From: Hyphomicrobiales bacterium
GTDB lineage: Bacteria; Pseudomonadota; Alphaproteobacteria; Rhizobiales; Rhizobiaceae
DNA: 36,434 nucleotides
Assembly: GCA_900471605.1 (NCBI GenBank)
Contig: UCEY01000058.1
Span: forward strand, 1 to 36,434
Reading direction: 5' to 3'
The notes under the pieces were generated by a model, which was given only the letters and a program-made list of their open reading frames with translations, was not told where the DNA came from and ran no database searches. Numbering within the stretch: the stretch's first letter is position 1; every line of letters starts with the position of its first letter. Of the stretch, positions 23,257 through 31,282 are shown one piece after another. A program made the translations under genes and the position numbers.

Positions 23257-25386
23257 TCACCACTTGTATTTCAGCGAGCCGACGACCGCCCGACCTTGAC
23301 CGAAGTAGCAATAACCGCCGTTGCAGACCTGCTCTTCGCGGTTGGCGAGGTTAGTCGCACTGACCGTGAGCGACAGCCCCTTGAGATCGGGCGACCTGGC
23401 GCCGAAGTCATAGGACAGGGACGCGTCGAGATAGGCGACTCCGGCATTCTTGGTTGTATTGGAATCGTCGGTAAAGGATTCGCTGGTCACCCGGATACCG
23501 CCGCCAATGCTGAGGCCAGCGATGGCGGTATCTTCGGGCGCGGCATAATTCACCCATAAGGAAGCGACATGCTTGGGTGTCGTCGTCGGCGTGTTCCCGA
23601 TAATGGTGCTGTCAAGATTGCGCGTGATTTCGCCGTGGGTATAGGTGTAGGCGGCGATCAGGCTGATGCCGTTGTCGAAAGTCTTCCGGCCTTCGACCTC
23701 GAAGCCCGTAAACGTATTCTCACCCGAATTCTCATAAAAGAAGGGGCCCAAACCGCTGGCATATTGCGGCTTGCCGGTTTCGACCAGACGATAGACTGCG
23801 GTGCTGAGTGAGAGGTTTTCGCCTTCCGGCTGGTACTTTATGCCGACTTCGATCTGCCGGCCTTTGGTCGGGTTGAGCACCGCACCCGAAGCGGAAAGCT
23901 CGGTCGAGGGGACGAAGGAGGTCCCGTAGCTTACATACGGCGCAATGCCGTTGTCGAAGAGATAGAGGAGCCCGACCTGCCCGGACAGAGCACCGTCGAT
24001 CTTCTCATCAGTGGTACCGGCGACCTTATCTCTCTTGGTCTGATCCAGCCAATCGTACCGCAAGCCACCCACAAAACGCCAGTTTTCGAATTCCGCCTGC
24101 TCCTGCGCATATAGACCCGTCTGACGAAGATTGTTGCCGGTAAAACCGGTGAGAGCCGGCGTGGGAGCGCTGCTGCCGGCGACCGGCGGCATGGAGCCAG
24201 AGCCTAAAGCAAAGTCAGAGTTCACGGCGGTGAAATCCAGCCCCGCGAGGATCGTATGGGATACGGCGCCGGTTTCGAATTTGGCTTGGAACTGGTTGTC
24301 GATCTGATACGCACGCATCTCGTCGGTGACTGCCGTGGTGTCCCAGGGATCGGCCGGCGCGCTGAACATCGTCATCCGGTTATTGTAGCGGGCCTTGAGG
24401 TGGAGATCGCTCACCCGCGCGTTCTGCCGGAAAGTCAGGCCGTTCCCGAAGTCGTGTTCGAGCTGGTACCCAGCCTGGTATTGCCGGATCTTCTGGTAAT
24501 CATAGTCCGGATCGCTGACGCGATGGATCTGGCCGCCGTTTTGGAAGGTCCAGGCGCTCGACTCTGTTTCGGTATTCTGGGCCAGCCCGTAAATGGTTAT
24601 CTTGGTGCTGTCCGTCGCCTCCCAGGTGAAAGAGGGCTGCAGAAGGTAGCGGTCGTCCTGGATGTCATAGTTGGTCTCTCCCTCTCGGACGAGGCCCACA
24701 ACCCGGTAGAACATGTCGTTGCCGTCGCCGACCGGACCTCCGATATCGAAAGCGGCCTGCTTGCGTCCGATCGTGCCGTATTGAAGCTCGACCTCACGGT
24801 GGGCCTCTTGCAGCGGCAGTTTGGAAATCTTGTTGACGATACCGGCGGCGCTCGCCGCGCCATACATGACCGATGTGGGTCCCTTCAGTATTTCCACGCG
24901 ATCGAGCGTATATATCTCGGTCGTGAAGGTTCCGTAGGTCATCACCGGCTGACGCAAGCCGTCACGGAAATCGCCGCCCATGGTGGTCTCAATACCACGG
25001 ATATAAATCTGATCGAAGCGCGGGTCATAACCAAAGCCACCTGTTGTAACGCCGGAGCTATAGCGCGTTGCCTGGATCATGTCGGTGACGGAACGCTGCT
25101 CCATCTCCTCGCGGGTCACGACGGAAACCGAACGCGGTGTCTCGACGAGCGGCGTATCCGTCTTCAAAGCGGAAACCGCCCGCTTCGGAACGATAGTATC
25201 GTTGTCTTCACTAATGGTCTGGGCGCTGGAGTTCCTGAGGATGATCGGCTCGAGTTGCGTCGCGCTGCCGGCAGCGTCCTGCGCAACCGCCACAGCGGGC
25301 GAGAGTGCTGCGGTCATCGCTCCAGCCATAATAGTGGAGCTGATGAGACGGCGATATGTGGAGAGCGATCTGGAAGAGAACGTCAT
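23257..25386 (-). CDS. TonB-dependent ferric-siderophore receptor, FhuA/FoxA type
   Basis: This encodes 709 aa, the usual length. A signal peptide (to about 35, AVAVAQDA) is followed by the plug domain (about 70-185) with TPLVETPRSVSVVTREEM, FDQIYIRGIE, LDRVEILKGPTSVMYG and ASAAGIVNKISK. The barrel fills the rest and ends in SLKYKW, with an aromatic last residue. The pattern belongs to the hydroxamate-siderophore receptors (FhuA, FoxA, FiuA). It carries ferric siderophore over the outer membrane using TonB energy. It is the first gene of the minus-strand iron set, with TGA-N9-TCA motifs upstream. Confidence 0.93.
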   Translation of the reverse strand: MTFSSRSLSTYRRLISSTIMAGAMTAALSPAVAVAQDAAGSATQLEPIILRNSSAQTISEDNDTIVPKRAVSALKTDTPLVETPRSVSVVTREEMEQRSVTDMIQATRYSSGVTTGGFGYDPRFDQIYIRGIETTMGGDFRDGLRQPVMTYGTFTTEIYTLDRVEILKGPTSVMYGAASAAGIVNKISKLPLQEAHREVELQYGTIGRKQAAFDIGGPVGDGNDMFYRVVGLVREGETNYDIQDDRYLLQPSFTWEATDSTKITIYGLAQNTETESSAWTFQNGGQIHRVSDPDYDYQKIRQYQAGYQLEHDFGNGLTFRQNARVSDLHLKARYNNRMTMFSAPADPWDTTAVTDEMRAYQIDNQFQAKFETGAVSHTILAGLDFTAVNSDFALGSGSMPPVAGSSAPTPALTGFTGNNLRQTGLYAQEQAEFENWRFVGGLRYDWLDQTKRDKVAGTTDEKIDGALSGQVGLLYLFDNGIAPYVSYGTSFVPSTELSASGAVLNPTKGRQIEVGIKYQPEGENLSLSTAVYRLVETGKPQYASGLGPFFYENSGENTFTGFEVEGRKTFDNGISLIAAYTYTHGEITRNLDSTIIGNTPTTTPKHVASLWVNYAAPEDTAIAGLSIGGGIRVTSESFTDDSNTTKNAGVAYLDASLSYDFGARSPDLKGLSLTVSATNLANREEQVCNGGYCYFGQGRAVVGSLKYKW

Positions 25387-25416
25387 TGCCCGATCCTTTC
25401 GGCAAGCGGCAAACTG

Positions 25417-25438
25417 CGATGAGTGATCGGAGAGATCA
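25417..25438 (-). promoter_or_regulatory. Repeat copy 2 merged with TGA-N9-TCA (IRO/RirA-type) palindrome
   Basis: TGATC (25424-25428) and GATCA (25434-25438) form a palindrome with the TGA-N9-TCA spacing reported for the rhizobial iron-responsive (IRO) motif bound by RirA. It overlaps the repeat CGATGAGTGATC (25417-25428). It lies 38 bases before the receptor ATG. Confidence 0.5.
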
Positions 25439-25490
25439 CGGATGCTAACGGCGCGAAAAATGCGCCTTGCGAGATGGCTCGCGGTTCGCA

Positions 25491-25541
25491 GCTATAAGAG
25501 CCAATGTAGGGGTGATCAATGAAATATGATTACAATACTCA
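25491..25541 (-). promoter_or_regulatory. Candidate receptor promoter with a second TGA-N9-TCA motif
   Basis: On the minus strand TTGATC (25519-25514) and TATAGC (25496-25491) are spaced 17 bases and could be -35 and -10. A second TGA-N9-TCA match lies just upstream, at 25527-25541. RirA repression under iron-rich conditions is the expected mode for such a gene; the promoter call itself is moderate. Confidence 0.45.
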
Positions 25542-25848
25542 TGTTTTTTCTGGGAGGGATGCCATGTTTGCAACACCGATCCAGTTGCGCTCGGATGTCG
25601 TATCCGAGCGGCGATGATGTGGCGCAGCGCATCGGGGCTATTGCCGGCGACCACCACAGTAACCGGTCGCTTCTGCTCAGTCTGCCGCCTGAGCGGAAGC
25701 GCAGGCCAGAGCCAGACCTGGGTCGACGCCTGCCACTAAAATGCGTCTTGAAAATTTCGAGATATCGTCCTCCCCGTTGAAGCCAAATCTTCCCGTCGTT
25801 CGCGAGGGGCCGGCCACCTCTCCCGACCAGCCCCCGCGAAAAGTCTTG
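25542..25848. other. Intergenic segment without a gene
   Basis: No gene is supported here. The right end holds an inverted repeat, TCGCGAGGGGC (25800-25810) with GCCCCCGCGA (25830-25839), 10 bases after the FAH gene stop. It is probably the end structure of the catabolic operon, but lacks a T-run. Confidence 0.4.
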
Positions 25849-26697
25849 TCAGTGCGCTTCTTCCACGACCGGGTTACGCAGGATGCCGAGGCGACTGATC
25901 TCGATCTCGACGACGTCGCCCGGCTTCATCCAAAGCGGCGGCGTGCGCTTTGCACCGACGCCGCCCGGCGTGCCGCTGACGATGACGTCGCCGGCTTCCA
26001 GACGCGTGAAGGTCGAGCAATATTCGATTTGCCTTGCGATATCGAAGATCATCTGGGCAAAGGTTGCGTCCTGCACCACTTCGCCGTTCAGGCGGGTCTG
26101 CAGGCGCAAGTCATCCAGGGGCCCGAGTTCGTCAGGCGTCATCATCCACGGGCCGAATGCGCCAGTGTCGGGGAAATTTTTGCCCGGCGTGAACTGATGG
26201 GTGTGATACTGGAAGTCGCGAACGCTGCCGTCGTTATAGCAGGCATAACCTGCGACATGGTCCATCGCCTCGGCGCGCGGGATGTAACGGCCCGGCTTGC
26301 CGATGATGACCGCGAGTTCGCCCTCGAAATCGAGATTGGTGGAAACCTTTGGACGCACGATCGGCGCCAGATGGCCGGTCTGGCTATTGGCATAGCGCGA
26401 AAAGATGGTCGGGTTCTCGACTTCGCTCCGGCCGGTTTCCTTGCGGTGCGTCTCGTAGTTCAGGCCGACGCAGAGGATCTTGTCGGGATTCGGCACGACC
26501 GGCAACCATTCGACCTCAGCAAGCGGAATCGCGGCTGCCGAGGCGGCGGCGTCCTTCACGCCGGGGAACCCGGCGGTGATGGCAGCCTTGAGATCCGGAT
26601 AGCGTGATGCAAGCACCGCGCCGACGTCGCGGAAGCTATCGCCTTCGATGACGCCCCAGGTGGCGCGGCCGGCGATCTTGACGGTGGACAGTCTCAT
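25849..26697 (-). CDS. Fumarylacetoacetate hydrolase-family protein
   Basis: This encodes 282 aa from the ATG at 26697, with AGGAG 9 bases upstream; the longer frame to 26745 lacks support. The FAH fold is clear: ILCVGLNYETHRKE (74-87), NLDFEGELAVIIG (121-133) with metal ligands E125 and E127, YNDGSVRD with D156, GKNFPDTGAFGPW, and the end segment VSGTPGGVGAKR. Family members are hydrolases, decarboxylases or hydratases acting on 2-oxo acids from ring cleavage, such as fumarylpyruvate or 2-hydroxymuconate derivatives. It ends the run of four catabolic genes and probably acts last on the ring-cleavage product. Confidence 0.9.
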   Translation of the reverse strand: MRLSTVKIAGRATWGVIEGDSFRDVGAVLASRYPDLKAAITAGFPGVKDAAASAAAIPLAEVEWLPVVPNPDKILCVGLNYETHRKETGRSEVENPTIFSRYANSQTGHLAPIVRPKVSTNLDFEGELAVIIGKPGRYIPRAEAMDHVAGYACYNDGSVRDFQYHTHQFTPGKNFPDTGAFGPWMMTPDELGPLDDLRLQTRLNGEVVQDATFAQMIFDIARQIEYCSTFTRLEAGDVIVSGTPGGVGAKRTPPLWMKPGDVVEIEISRLGILRNPVVEEAH

Positions 26698-26741
26698 ATA
26701 GGTCTTCTCCTGTAGCGGAACGATTCTCGATGGACGGCGTG

Positions 26742-28313
26742 TCACGCAAGGCGGATGCGCAAGTCCGCAATTTGCTGGCGAAGGGCATCGATGTTTTCAG
26801 CCGCGCCGAAGACGTAATGGTCGGGACGCACCAGCGCGGCGATGACGCCGTGGCGGTCGAACCAGGCGGAAAGCACGCCATCCCTTTCACGCAGGGCGGC
26901 GGGATCCTGCGCCGCGTGATTGGCACCGACGACGCTGCGAACCACAAGTCCGCTGTCTTCCCCGGCAAGTGCTTCGCCTTCGGCTGCCCCGATCCGGCGG
27001 CCATCGAGTACGAGCCGCCATGTCGGCCCGGTGAAAGCGTCCAGCAATCGCGACGAAGCGCCATCAGCAATAGCGGGCTGCGGGAAAAGCAGTCCCCTTG
27101 CCGGGGTGCCTTCTGCGGCGATGAACCCCTCCTCGATAGGCGGTACGATTTCCTGGCGCGTAATGATCAGCGGCTTGCCGCCACCTTCCGAAAGAATACG
27201 GGCATCTCGCGCGGCGGCAGCTTGGGGGTCTCGCTCGCAGATCGCCTGACCGATCGCCTTGATCTTGCCGGTCAGCGTCTGGACGTGGCGCTTGCGTTCG
27301 GTCGTGTAAGTCTCGAAAAGCGCCTGCGAAGACTGTCCCTTCAAGACGCGATCGAGCCGCCAGATGAGATTGGAGACGTCGCGCAGGCCCTGGCACATGC
27401 CTTGCCCGATGAATGGCGGCTGCTGATGGGCCGCATCGCCGGCGATCATCACCCGGCCGCGACGCCATTCGTCGGCAACCAACGCATGGAACCGATAGGC
27501 CGCCGCGCGCCACAGATCGCCTTCTTCCGGTGTGAGCCAAGGCGACAGGAGGCGCCAGACATTTTCGGACTTTTCCATCTCGCGCGGGTCTTCGCCCGGC
27601 AAGAGCATGATCTCCCACCGCCTATGGTTCTTCGGTCCCATGATATAGCTTGTCGGCCGCGCCGGATCGCAGTACTGGGCAGAAGTCTGCGGCAGGTTGC
27701 CGAGTGCGGCGTCGTGAACCCGAACGTCCACCACCAGCCACGGCTCGTCGAATACCAGATCCTCCAGTTTCATACCGGAGAGTTCGCGCACCCTGCTCCA
27801 CGCACCGTCGCAGCCGATGACGTATTTCGCGGCAACTTTTCGCGATGCACCGGAAGCGTCCTTCAGCGTTACCACCACCTCGTCGGCGTGCGGATCGAGA
27901 TCCAGCATTTCCGTTCCAAGCTCGACCATCACGTGGTCGAAGCTTTCGGCATGACGTCTCAGCACGGCCTCGACCGGCGGCTGTGTGAAGACCATGCTCG
28001 GCGTATAACCGAGCGGAAAAGGCGCGGGCACCATGTCGATGCGACGGATAAGCTGCCCCTGCGCCCCGAAATGCTGGGACGCCGTAAAGGGTTCGATATA
28101 GGGCATGACCTGGTCGACAATGCCCATATTGTCGAAATGACGCAGAATTTCATGATCGATCGCGATCGCACGCGGCTTGTCGTAGATGTCGGTCAGGCGA
28201 TCGACGACAAGCGTCGAATGCCCACGTGCACCGAGCATTCCGGCGGCCACCGCGCCTGCCGGGCCGAAGCCGACGACCAGCACGTCATACGTATTCGAAA
28301 TCTCGTTCTTCAC
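26742..28313 (-). CDS. FAD-dependent aromatic hydroxylase, MhpA-like
   Basis: This encodes 523 aa from a GTG at 28313, 7 bases after AGAGG. The FAD-binding motif is VVGFGPAG (13-20, GxGxxG), with the second dinucleotide motif VIGCDGAWSR (D169-G170) and the GD motif RVMIAGDAAHQQPPFIGQGM (292-293). This set defines the PheA/MhpA/UbiH single-component flavin monooxygenases, which use NAD(P)H and O2 to hydroxylate a phenolic ring ortho to an OH. The best-known relative is 3-(3-hydroxyphenyl)propionate hydroxylase. The substrate here is probably a phenolic acid, as the next step is ring cleavage. Confidence 0.9.
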   Translation of the reverse strand: MKNEISNTYDVLVVGFGPAGAVAAGMLGARGHSTLVVDRLTDIYDKPRAIAIDHEILRHFDNMGIVDQVMPYIEPFTASQHFGAQGQLIRRIDMVPAPFPLGYTPSMVFTQPPVEAVLRRHAESFDHVMVELGTEMLDLDPHADEVVVTLKDASGASRKVAAKYVIGCDGAWSRVRELSGMKLEDLVFDEPWLVVDVRVHDAALGNLPQTSAQYCDPARPTSYIMGPKNHRRWEIMLLPGEDPREMEKSENVWRLLSPWLTPEEGDLWRAAAYRFHALVADEWRRGRVMIAGDAAHQQPPFIGQGMCQGLRDVSNLIWRLDRVLKGQSSQALFETYTTERKRHVQTLTGKIKAIGQAICERDPQAAAARDARILSEGGGKPLIITRQEIVPPIEEGFIAAEGTPARGLLFPQPAIADGASSRLLDAFTGPTWRLVLDGRRIGAAEGEALAGEDSGLVVRSVVGANHAAQDPAALRERDGVLSAWFDRHGVIAALVRPDHYVFGAAENIDALRQQIADLRIRLA

Positions 28314-28343
28314 GGGAATGCCTCTGCAAACTGAACGGCGGCT

Positions 28344-29237
28344 TCACACGCCGGAAAATCCGATGGAAATCTGCGCCTTCTTGCAGGCGTCGCTCTTGGG
28401 AGGGGCAATACCCCAATGATCGGTGCGGCCGGGCGGCCAGACCCATTCGTCCGGACCGCGGAAACGATAGGTCTCGTCGACCTGCAGAACCTCGGCGGTG
28501 TATTCCACCACGACGCCCTGGGGATCGATGAAATAGACAAAGACGTTGTCCCCCGGCCCGTGCCGGCCAACACCCCAGCCGATGGGATGTCCGTAATCGA
28601 CAACCCGGCCCGATCCGCGCATGACGGATTCGAGGTCGGGCATCAGAAAGGCGACGTGGTTGAGGCCATTCGCTCGGGCTTCGGCCAGAACCACCGCATG
28701 GTGGTCGTCATTGCAGCGCAGGAAGGCCATCAGCTTCGACCGGTCAGTGAGCTGGAAACCGAGGACATCCCGGTAGAAAGCGGCAAGGCTTTCGATATCC
28801 GCGGTATTGATGTTCACATGGGCAAGGCGTTCGGGCCTGTTGGCAACGGCGCTGCCGGCCTTGCGGCGATCACCGTGCACGAATTCCAGAACCGAGCCCT
28901 GCGGCTCGCGAATGACGAAACGTTCGCCGCTGGAGGGCGCATCTGCAGGACCCGGTTCGCGCAGTACCGTGCAGCCTGAGGCGACCGTCCTTTCAAAAAG
29001 CGCCGCCAGCTCCTCCGCGGAGCCGACACGGAAGGTGATCTTGCGCAATTCGGACCGGTGGCTTTGCTTCAGTTCCAGAACATGGAAATCGTTGCCGGTG
29101 GCCGCCAGAAAGACCTTGCCACCTGCTTCCGCCACGACCTGCAATCCCCACACGCGGGTATAGAAATCGGCGGAGCTTGCGAGATCGGGCGTGCCCAGTT
29201 CGACGCTGCGCAATGCGGTGACAGGAAATACGGTCAT
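28344..29237 (-). CDS. Extradiol (meta-cleavage) ring dioxygenase, VOC superfamily
   Basis: This encodes 297 aa from the ATG at 29237, with GAGG 6-7 bases upstream. It has two VOC domains, about 6-122 and 135-250. The second holds the likely Fe(II) ligands H140 (LAHVNI), H194 (LNHVAF) and E245 (VVVEYT). Residues 224-245 fit the published extradiol signature: G-x-H, seven residues, V-Y, two residues, D-P-x-G, three residues, E. The enzyme should split a catechol-type ring next to one hydroxyl with O2. The decarboxylase gene upstream ends one base before this start, so the two are tightly coupled. Confidence 0.9.
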   Translation of the reverse strand: MTVFPVTALRSVELGTPDLASSADFYTRVWGLQVVAEAGGKVFLAATGNDFHVLELKQSHRSELRKITFRVGSAEELAALFERTVASGCTVLREPGPADAPSSGERFVIREPQGSVLEFVHGDRRKAGSAVANRPERLAHVNINTADIESLAAFYRDVLGFQLTDRSKLMAFLRCNDDHHAVVLAEARANGLNHVAFLMPDLESVMRGSGRVVDYGHPIGWGVGRHGPGDNVFVYFIDPQGVVVEYTAEVLQVDETYRFRGPDEWVWPPGRTDHWGIAPPKSDACKKAQISIGFSGV

Positions 29238-29238
29238 A

Positions 29239-30288
29239 TCAAACCTCGTCCAAACCCAGGAAGGCGCGCGCATTGGCAAACGTCAGGCGCTCAAGCAGGG
29301 AGGCGTCCGCGAATGCTTCCTTGATGCGCGCGACCGGCTCCTTCTCGCGAAAATTGAACGGATAGTCTGTGCCGAGCAGCACGCGGTCCTCACCGAATAC
29401 GGCGACCAGCCGGCGTAGGGTCTCAGCATCGAAAACCAGTGAATCCACGTAGAGACGCCGCGCCTGAGCCGACGGCGGCTCGGGCATGATGTCCTTCACG
29501 GCCGGAAAAGCTAAATAGCCCTGCTCCAGCCGCGGCAGCAGCGAAGCGAATGTTCCGGCACCATGACTGAAGGCAATCCGCAGCTTCGGAAACGTCTGCA
29601 ACAATCCTCCGGTCACGACCGACGCCGCGGCAAGCCCGACATCGGTCGGATAACCAAGCACCTGCTGAAGCGGCGCCGGCCCGACGAGCCGATCCATGCC
29701 CGCCGGCCGCACCGCATGAACGAAGACGGCTGCGCCGAGCCTCTCGGCTTCGGCAAAGAACGGATGAAAGCGGGGGTCGCCGATCACCACACCATTGATG
29801 TTGCTACCAATTTCCACGCCGCTGAAACCGAGTTCCCCGACAATCCGGTGCAACTCCTTGATGGAGAGCTCAATATCCTGCAGCGGCAGGCCGCCGAGAC
29901 CGACAAATCGGCCCCCGCCTTCCGCTACGAGCGTGGCGATTGAATCGTTGACGTAGCGCACCAGATCGTAGGCGGCACCCGTATCGATCCAGTAGCCGAA
30001 CAGTTCCGGCATGGGCGAAAGCGCCTGCATCTCAATTCCGGCCCTGTCCATCTCCGTCAGCCGCCGCTCAGCAATCCAGCAGGCGTCGCTGACCGTCCGA
30101 TAGGGTTTTTCATCGATCACCACCGTCGCGTGGCAATCATCGGCGGCCACGATCGAAGGCCAGCCGCGAATGCTTGCGCCGCCGGGAACTCGGGGGAAGC
30201 GAGCGGGAACGACGTGGCAATGCACATCGATGCCACGGCAGTTGCAGCCACCCTTGAAGGAACTCGTCCGGATATCCTCTCCGCCCAC
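29239..30288 (-). CDS. ACMSD-family metal-dependent decarboxylase
   Basis: This encodes 349 aa from a GTG at 30288, chosen because AGGAGG lies 5 bases upstream; the longer frame to 30858 would cross the promoter and the GntR gene. The amidohydrolase_2 fold has VHCH (H23, H25), FVHAVRP (H191), FSHGAG (H242) and GTDYPF (D308). The spacing 25-191-242-308 equals that of Pseudomonas ACMSD (11-177-228-294), so it should be a zinc-dependent nonoxidative decarboxylase. Likely substrates are carboxymuconate semialdehydes made by the downstream dioxygenase, or an aromatic carboxylate. N-terminal cysteines 15 and 17 are unusual. Confidence 0.88.
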   Translation of the reverse strand: MGGEDIRTSSFKGGCNCRGIDVHCHVVPARFPRVPGGASIRGWPSIVAADDCHATVVIDEKPYRTVSDACWIAERRLTEMDRAGIEMQALSPMPELFGYWIDTGAAYDLVRYVNDSIATLVAEGGGRFVGLGGLPLQDIELSIKELHRIVGELGFSGVEIGSNINGVVIGDPRFHPFFAEAERLGAAVFVHAVRPAGMDRLVGPAPLQQVLGYPTDVGLAAASVVTGGLLQTFPKLRIAFSHGAGTFASLLPRLEQGYLAFPAVKDIMPEPPSAQARRLYVDSLVFDAETLRRLVAVFGEDRVLLGTDYPFNFREKEPVARIKEAFADASLLERLTFANARAFLGLDEV

Positions 30289-30315
30289 CCTATCCTCCTG
30301 TGTTGAGGGTTGAAT

Positions 30316-30344
30316 ATTATACAAAATCGCCGTCGTAAAGTCAT
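30316..30344 (-). promoter_or_regulatory. Promoter of the decarboxylase-dioxygenase-hydroxylase-FAH operon
   Basis: On the minus strand ATGACT (30344-30339, 4/6 to -35) and a perfect TATAAT (30321-30316) are separated by 17 bases. Transcription would start about 30310, leaving a leader of about 20 bases to the GTG at 30288 that includes AGGAGG. Confidence 0.6.
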
Positions 30345-30356
30345 AATTTATAAATT
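30345..30356. promoter_or_regulatory. Perfect 12-bp palindrome, candidate GntR operator
   Basis: AATTTATAAATT is exactly symmetric and abuts the -35 of the divergent operon promoter. The GntR gene starts 56 bases to its right, with a TATATA element at 30378-30383. A GntR dimer bound here could control both directions. Confidence 0.5.
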
Positions 30357-30411
30357 TTTCGATTCTTGGAAGTCGTGTATATAAAACCGGAGCTTGAACC
30401 GAGAGGACCAT

Positions 30412-31131
30412 ATGGACGCCGATGCTTTGAACAAGGAAGTCGAAGGCCCGGCTACGCTGGCGACGAGCATCTACGAACGCCTGAAGGCCGATATCGTCTC
30501 CGCCCGGCTTGAGCCTGGCAGAAAGCTGCAGCTCCGTTTTCTGATGGAACACTATGAGGCAGGGCAGACGCCGCTGCGCGAGGCGTTGAATCGGTTGACC
30601 ACGGAAGACCTCGTGATCGGCAGAGAGCAGCGCGGTTTTTTCGTCAAGCCGATAAGCCTGGAAGAACTCGGCGAGCTGACAAAGACGCGTTGCTGGGTGG
30701 AAGGTCTGGCGCTGCGTGAATCGATGGGCAATGCGACGCCGGCCTGGGAGGAAGCCCTGCTGGTGGCGCATCATCGCTTGGAGCGGGCGCCCAGATCGCT
30801 CAACCCCGATCGCTTCGAGAGCAATCCGGAATGGGAACGCCTTCACCGCGCGTTTCACGCCGTCCTGATCAACGGTTGCGGTTCACGACCGCTGATCGGC
30901 TTTTGCGAACAGCTCGCCGACCGGCTCAACCGCTATCGGGCACTTTCGAGCCGCAAGGCTTTCCGGGTCCGCAAGGTCACACAGGAGCACGCCGACATCC
31001 TCAAGGCGGTTATGGACCGCAATACCGCCGAGGCCGTGAGACTTCTGCAGCAACACTACGAACAGACCGCGGAGTTCATACGCGCCGACCTCGAAACGAA
31101 TGAAGCCGGCGACGCCATGGCACCGGCCTGA
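30412..31131 (+). CDS. GntR-family regulator, FadR/FCD subfamily
   Basis: This encodes 239 aa from the ATG at 30412 after GAGAGG. The winged helix (about 17-82) contains IYERLKADIVSARLEPGRKL and TPLREALNRLTTEDLV, the GntR recognition region, ending GFFVKP. The all-helical FCD effector domain (about 85-230) contains LHRAFHAVLINGCGSRPLIGF and EHADILKAVMDRNTAEAVRLLQQHY, which supply the His residues used for metal in this class. It is divergent from the catabolic operon and probably represses it until a pathway intermediate binds. Confidence 0.92.
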   Translation: MDADALNKEVEGPATLATSIYERLKADIVSARLEPGRKLQLRFLMEHYEAGQTPLREALNRLTTEDLVIGREQRGFFVKPISLEELGELTKTRCWVEGLALRESMGNATPAWEEALLVAHHRLERAPRSLNPDRFESNPEWERLHRAFHAVLINGCGSRPLIGFCEQLADRLNRYRALSSRKAFRVRKVTQEHADILKAVMDRNTAEAVRLLQQHYEQTAEFIRADLETNEAGDAMAPA

Positions 31132-31235
31132 GGTTTCAAAGAACTGCCGCTATTCAGCAGCGCTATTCCCTGGACCACATCCGACCCCAGCTTGTCGCCG
31201 AAAGCACTGACGCGGCTCCATGGTTACCGGTAGAA

Positions 31236-31260
31236 GAGGGCCGCCTCGAAGGCGGCCCTC
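31236..31260. terminator. Strong bidirectional hairpin between convergent genes
   Basis: GAGGGCCGCCT (31236-31246) and AGGCGGCCCTC (31250-31260) form an 11-bp perfect stem with a 3-nt loop. It follows the GntR stop by about 105 bases and the aldehyde dehydrogenase stop by 22 bases, so it can serve both. Confidence 0.7.
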
Positions 31261-31282
31261 GGATCTTAAATTGGCCCTTGGC

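Noticed and set aside
23257..25386. Receptor assigned to vitamin B12 or catecholate uptake
   Set aside because: The plug motifs and the linked fused FhuB-type permease fit the hydroxamate group better; the final ligand remains open.
26730..28334. Plus-strand open frame of 534 codons
   Set aside because: It is antisense to the FAD hydroxylase, whose GxGxxG, DG and GD motifs are unmistakable.
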